Shown here: piece after piece, positions 61,235 to 64,000 of the stretch
How the letters are laid out: each line of letters begins with the position of its first letter
How positions within the stretch are numbered: the first letter of the stretch is position 1
Assembly (NCBI RefSeq): GCF_014836905.1
Contig: NZ_JACSPZ010000002.1
Coordinates: 372,001 to 436,000 of the forward strand
Direction of reading: 5' to 3'
DNA length: 64,000 nt
DNA from: Solibacillus faecavium
GTDB taxonomy: Bacteria; Bacillota; Bacilli; Bacillales_A; Planococcaceae
Translations under genes and position numbers: made by a program
The notes under the pieces: model-generated
Seen by the model: only the letters and a program-made list of their open reading frames with translations
The model's database searches: none
Told to the model about the DNA's origin: nothing

Positions 61235-62698
61235 TTAATCAATCATTTCTTGCACTTTCGCTTTAACTTCTTCGATTTTTTTCATTTTTTTATCCCAACA
61301 TTTTTGACTTAAATCTACAGGGTATTCTTCTGGATGTAATGTTCGTGTGTACTCTTCCCAAAGTAATGTAAGGTTTTCTTTTGCATACATCTCGATTTCT
61401 TCAATGTTAGGGATTGTGTATACAAGTTCTCCCGCAACGAAGATATCTTCGTGGAGTTTTTTCGCTTTAAAACCCGTTACGAATTTTGAAATATAGGTAT
61501 GAACGGGATGGAACATTTTTAATCGTTCTTCTTGTTCTGGGTTTTCTGTATCGAGCGCGATATAATCACCTTCGCTTTTCCCACTTGCTACATTAATAAT
61601 GCGATAAGGTGTTTTTAATCCCGGTGTTGATACTTTTTCAGGGTTTCCTGAAATTTTAATAGTATCTTCAAATTCCCCTTGGTCATTTTCAATCGCAACC
61701 ATTTTGTACACCGCGCCAAGTGCGGGTTGGTCATAAGCTGTAATTAATTTTGTTCCAATTCCCCATGTATCAATTTTAGCCCCTTGTGCTTTTAAGTTGA
61801 TAATTGTATATTCATCTAAATCGTTTGAAGCAGTGATTTTTGCCTTTTTGTAACCCGCTTTATCCAACATTTTTCTTGCTTCTTTTGATAAGTAAGCTAG
61901 GTCTCCGCTATCTAAGCGAATTCCAACGAAATTGATTTTATCGCCCATTTCTTTAGCTACACGAATAGCATTAGGTACACCTGAACGAAGCGTGTCATAC
62001 GTATCCACTAAGAACACACAATCTTTATGTGTTTCCGCATACTTTTTGAATGCAGTATAATCATCTTGATAAGTTTGTACCAATGCATGGGCGTGAGTAC
62101 CAACAGCAGGGATGCCGAACTTTTTACTTGCACGAACATTACTCGTACCTTCAAACCCGCCTATATATGCTGCTCTTGTACCCCAAATAGCCGCATCTAA
62201 TTCTTGCGCTCTACGTGTACCAAATTCGAACGCAACGTCTTCACCAACCACTTGTTTAATACGAGCCGCTTTTGTCGCAATGAGTGTTTGATAATTGACA
62301 ATGTTCAAAATTGCCGTTTCGATGATTTGAGCTTGAGCAAGTGGTGCTTCTATTCGAATTAGTGGTTCGTTCGCAAAAGCCAATTCCCCTTCTTTCATCG
62401 CACGGATATCCCCTGTAAAACGCATGTTTGCTAGATAGTCTAAAAATTCTTTATCATAACCACCTTCTTCACGAAGATAGTCGATATCGCTTCCTGAGAA
62501 TTTAAATCCTTTTAAGTATTGGATTACACGTTCTAAGCCCGCAAAAATTGTATAACCATTTCCGAACGGTAATTTTCTGAAATACACTTCAAAGATTGCC
62601 TTTTTTTCTGCAATACCGTCTTTAAAGTATGTTTCCACCATGTTAATTTGGTAAAGGTCTGTGTGAAGCGTTAAGCTATCGTCTTGATATTTTTTCAT
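61235..62698 (-). CDS. pncB: Nicotinate phosphoribosyltransferase
   Basis: 487 residues. LHTDLYQINMVETYF, FEFGTRRAQELDAAIWGTRAAYIGGFEGTSN and GIRLDSGDLAYLSKEARKML are NAPRTase signatures (phosphoribosyl-binding and active-site residues). It converts nicotinate to NaMN. ATG at 62698 is preceded by AGGAGGG at 7 bases. Between the nicotinamidase-like gene and nadD. Confidence 0.93.
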   Translation of the reverse strand: MKKYQDDSLTLHTDLYQINMVETYFKDGIAEKKAIFEVYFRKLPFGNGYTIFAGLERVIQYLKGFKFSGSDIDYLREEGGYDKEFLDYLANMRFTGDIRAMKEGELAFANEPLIRIEAPLAQAQIIETAILNIVNYQTLIATKAARIKQVVGEDVAFEFGTRRAQELDAAIWGTRAAYIGGFEGTSNVRASKKFGIPAVGTHAHALVQTYQDDYTAFKKYAETHKDCVFLVDTYDTLRSGVPNAIRVAKEMGDKINFVGIRLDSGDLAYLSKEARKMLDKAGYKKAKITASNDLDEYTIINLKAQGAKIDTWGIGTKLITAYDQPALGAVYKMVAIENDQGEFEDTIKISGNPEKVSTPGLKTPYRIINVASGKSEGDYIALDTENPEQEERLKMFHPVHTYISKFVTGFKAKKLHEDIFVAGELVYTIPNIEEIEMYAKENLTLLWEEYTRTLHPEEYPVDLSQKCWDKKMKKIEEVKAKVQEMID

Positions 62699-62752
62699 CA
62701 AAATTCCCTCCTAAGGTTTGTAATCATTAGGAGCGAGAAAACCCGCCCCCTG

Positions 62753-63661
62753 TTAAAGTGTCACTTCCGTAGATAACACACGTTGAATGCCATATGTTTT
62801 TTCTAATTCTTGAAATGCTTGTTCAGTTGTTTCTTCATATCCAGCAATAGGACTCGTACAGTCTTCTAATAAATAGATATTTTTCGTAAGTTCTTTGTTA
62901 TGGTCATAAAATTCAACGATTTGACGAACCGATTCTAATACACAATGTGATTTCGCTTCTCCTGCGATAAAGATTTTATCGTAATTTTTAAGAGATAATA
63001 AGAACTCATTATTTTCGCCTTCTGCATAAAGAGAATATTCCGGTTTGATAATACCGTACATTTCGCTTAACGGGTCTTTTCCTTTGGTTATTTTTTGAAT
63101 CGGTGTTTTTCGTACAATCGAATGGAAATGGATCATATTTGAGAATTGCCCTTCTAAAGCTGCACCGAATGTACCTTCAATACAGTGATATGTCCAAATA
63201 CATAATTGCTTTTTACCGATTTTTTCAAGGTTCTCTACGTAATCAGCACTTGCTTTTTCGTAATTAATAGCTTTCCATTTACCGGTTTTTACATTTTCTG
63301 CTGTGATAATCGTAAATGGTTTGGGGTGATTCCCCTGTTCATCCACCCACCAGCAAGGATGGAAGATTTGGTGTAATTCATGCGTATCAAGAGATACTGC
63401 AATGTCGGTGATTTTTTCTAAATTTCGATAGAGGAAATGTGTTGTATTTTCAATATCTTTATGGGAATTTAGTACACCGAGTTCTCCGTTTTCCATGAAA
63501 TCGTTTTGAAAATCGATACCGATAAATAACACCTTTTCTTTATCTTCAACAGAAGGTTTGAATTTTTCTTTTTTTGCTAATGTTAGTAAATCGTTAAGCT
63601 TCGCTGTATTCGCTTTTCCTATTTTCTCAATATGAACAATCTTTTCAAAATTTGTCTTCAT
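62753..63661 (-). CDS. Nicotinamidase-like cysteine hydrolase (isochorismatase family)
   Basis: 302 residues from the ATG at 63661 (GGAG 9 bases upstream). FIGIDFQNDFMENGELGV (catalytic D), the metal site region SLDTHELHQIFHP, WTYHCIEGT and nucleophile C in AGEAKSHCVLES fit nicotinamidase/PncA, though it is longer than usual (about 180-220) with an N-terminal extension of some 45 residues. In this operon it would supply nicotinate to PncB. Confidence 0.82.
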   Translation of the reverse strand: MKTNFEKIVHIEKIGKANTAKLNDLLTLAKKEKFKPSVEDKEKVLFIGIDFQNDFMENGELGVLNSHKDIENTTHFLYRNLEKITDIAVSLDTHELHQIFHPCWWVDEQGNHPKPFTIITAENVKTGKWKAINYEKASADYVENLEKIGKKQLCIWTYHCIEGTFGAALEGQFSNMIHFHSIVRKTPIQKITKGKDPLSEMYGIIKPEYSLYAEGENNEFLLSLKNYDKIFIAGEAKSHCVLESVRQIVEFYDHNKELTKNIYLLEDCTSPIAGYEETTEQAFQELEKTYGIQRVLSTEVTL

Positions 63662-63692
63662 TACATCCCACTCCTTTTTTAAAATCATTAAT

Positions 63693-63710
63693 AACAATTC
63701 AGTAATTGTT
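63693..63710 (-). promoter_or_regulatory. Inverted repeat upstream of the NAD salvage genes
   Basis: AACAATT, four bases, AATTGTT; 32 bases before the start of the nicotinamidase-like gene and directly after an NrtR-like gene. Candidate NrtR operator. AT-rich, so chance occurrence is possible. Confidence 0.45.
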
Positions 63711-63780
63711 AATTGTTTTTTATAAAAAATAATCGTTTTTAAATGCTAAAAATTGAAATTTGAAATTTTTGTCATCGAAC

Positions 63781-64000
63781 TTAATTCCAAATGGACGGTA
63801 CAGGCTCAACTTCTTCGAATTTGTACAATTTTGAAGGTCGTTTATTTTTACCTGTTGGTTCGGTTACTTTTGGATTCCCTTGTGCGTCTTTTGCTTCTTC
63901 AATGAAATCAAGTGATGGTGCTTTTCGGAAAAAGGCAGATTTTGTGTTTACCACGTTGTCATCAATCACTGCTAATAATACTTGTCGCAATTCTTCTAAC
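63781..64000 (-). CDS. NrtR-like NUDIX regulator, C-terminal part
   Basis: About 73 C-terminal residues are visible; the frame is open to the window edge and the N-terminus lies outside. VNTKSAFFRKAPSLDFIEEA and RPSKLYKFEEV resemble the winged-helix end of NrtR-type NUDIX regulators (FRRK..., GRPA.LYRF), which control NAD salvage genes. Adjacent genes for nicotinate salvage agree with that reading. Assignment from the tail only. Confidence 0.55.
   Translation of the reverse strand, partial: LEELRQVLLAVIDDNVVNTKSAFFRKAPSLDFIEEAKDAQGNPKVTEPTGKNKRPSKLYKFEEVEPVPSIWN

Overview
The window is a chromosomal segment of a low-GC, endospore-forming Gram-positive bacterium. It is most likely a Planococcaceae-type Bacillales (Solibacillus/Lysinibacillus-like). 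This is inferred from strong AGGAGG ribosome binding sites, frequent TTG/GTG starts, a YjcZ-type spore peptide, an MhqR/MhqO/MhqD quinone-response operon, Amj, T-box and glycine-riboswitch leaders, and Fur boxes. No database search was possible; names rest on motifs and remembered families.

Layout. 1-3.4 kb: tail of flavohemoprotein, then an SDR / TetR / FAD-dehydrogenase operon behind a perfect 22-bp palindrome. 3.7-7.6 kb: a NERD-HRDC protein facing an operon of two glycine-rich membrane proteins (one with a nuclease-like D..ExxxK segment) plus a YkgJ protein; this is the best candidate for an undescribed system. 7.8-10.3 kb: an EAL phosphodiesterase gene lying between two imperfect direct repeats that carry a tmRNA 3' fragment and the end of a metallo-hydrolase gene. 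10.3-14.5 kb: T-box/proC, a divergent SDR/TetR pair, RNase Z. 15.4-17.6 kb: mhqR-mhqO-mhqD with an MhqR-box promoter. 18-24 kb: small spore-type genes, a candidate sRNA, a THUMP-like methyltransferase, a DUF3817-MFS fusion. 24-32.4 kb: aldo/keto reductase, a HEPN-like ORF, dinB, and a phosphorelay/c-di-GMP operon (Hpt-REC-GGDEF-REC, REC, hybrid kinase).

32.8-36.7 kb: a Fur-controlled siderophore ABC importer with two Fur boxes. 36.8-42.3 kb: a five-gene catabolic operon (GntR, Fe-alcohol dehydrogenase, ThDP enzyme, BASS transporter, epimerase). 42.5-48 kb: ABC-2 exporter, GNAT, HTH-TPR regulator with an MFS exporter and a tiny zinc-ribbon protein. 48.1-51.4 kb: glycine riboswitch and amino acid permease, diverging from an MFS exporter whose leader has a 14-codon ORF and two terminator hairpins. 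51.5-53.3 kb: ECF sigma and anti-sigma. 53.4-60.5 kb: small lipoproteins and membrane proteins (one frameshifted, one signal-peptidase-like lacking its lysine), NIPSNAP, Amj, GrpB. 60.5-64 kb: a NAD salvage operon (NrtR-like NUDIX, nicotinamidase-like, pncB, nadD) with an inverted repeat in its promoter region.

Dispersed through intergenic regions are at least two families of short modular repeats (14.6 and 57.3 kb; 26.0 and 47.9 kb), a GC-rich palindromic element at 23.9 kb and a duplicated segment at 17.8/18.8 kb. No CRISPR array, complete tRNA, rRNA, transposase or integrase was seen.
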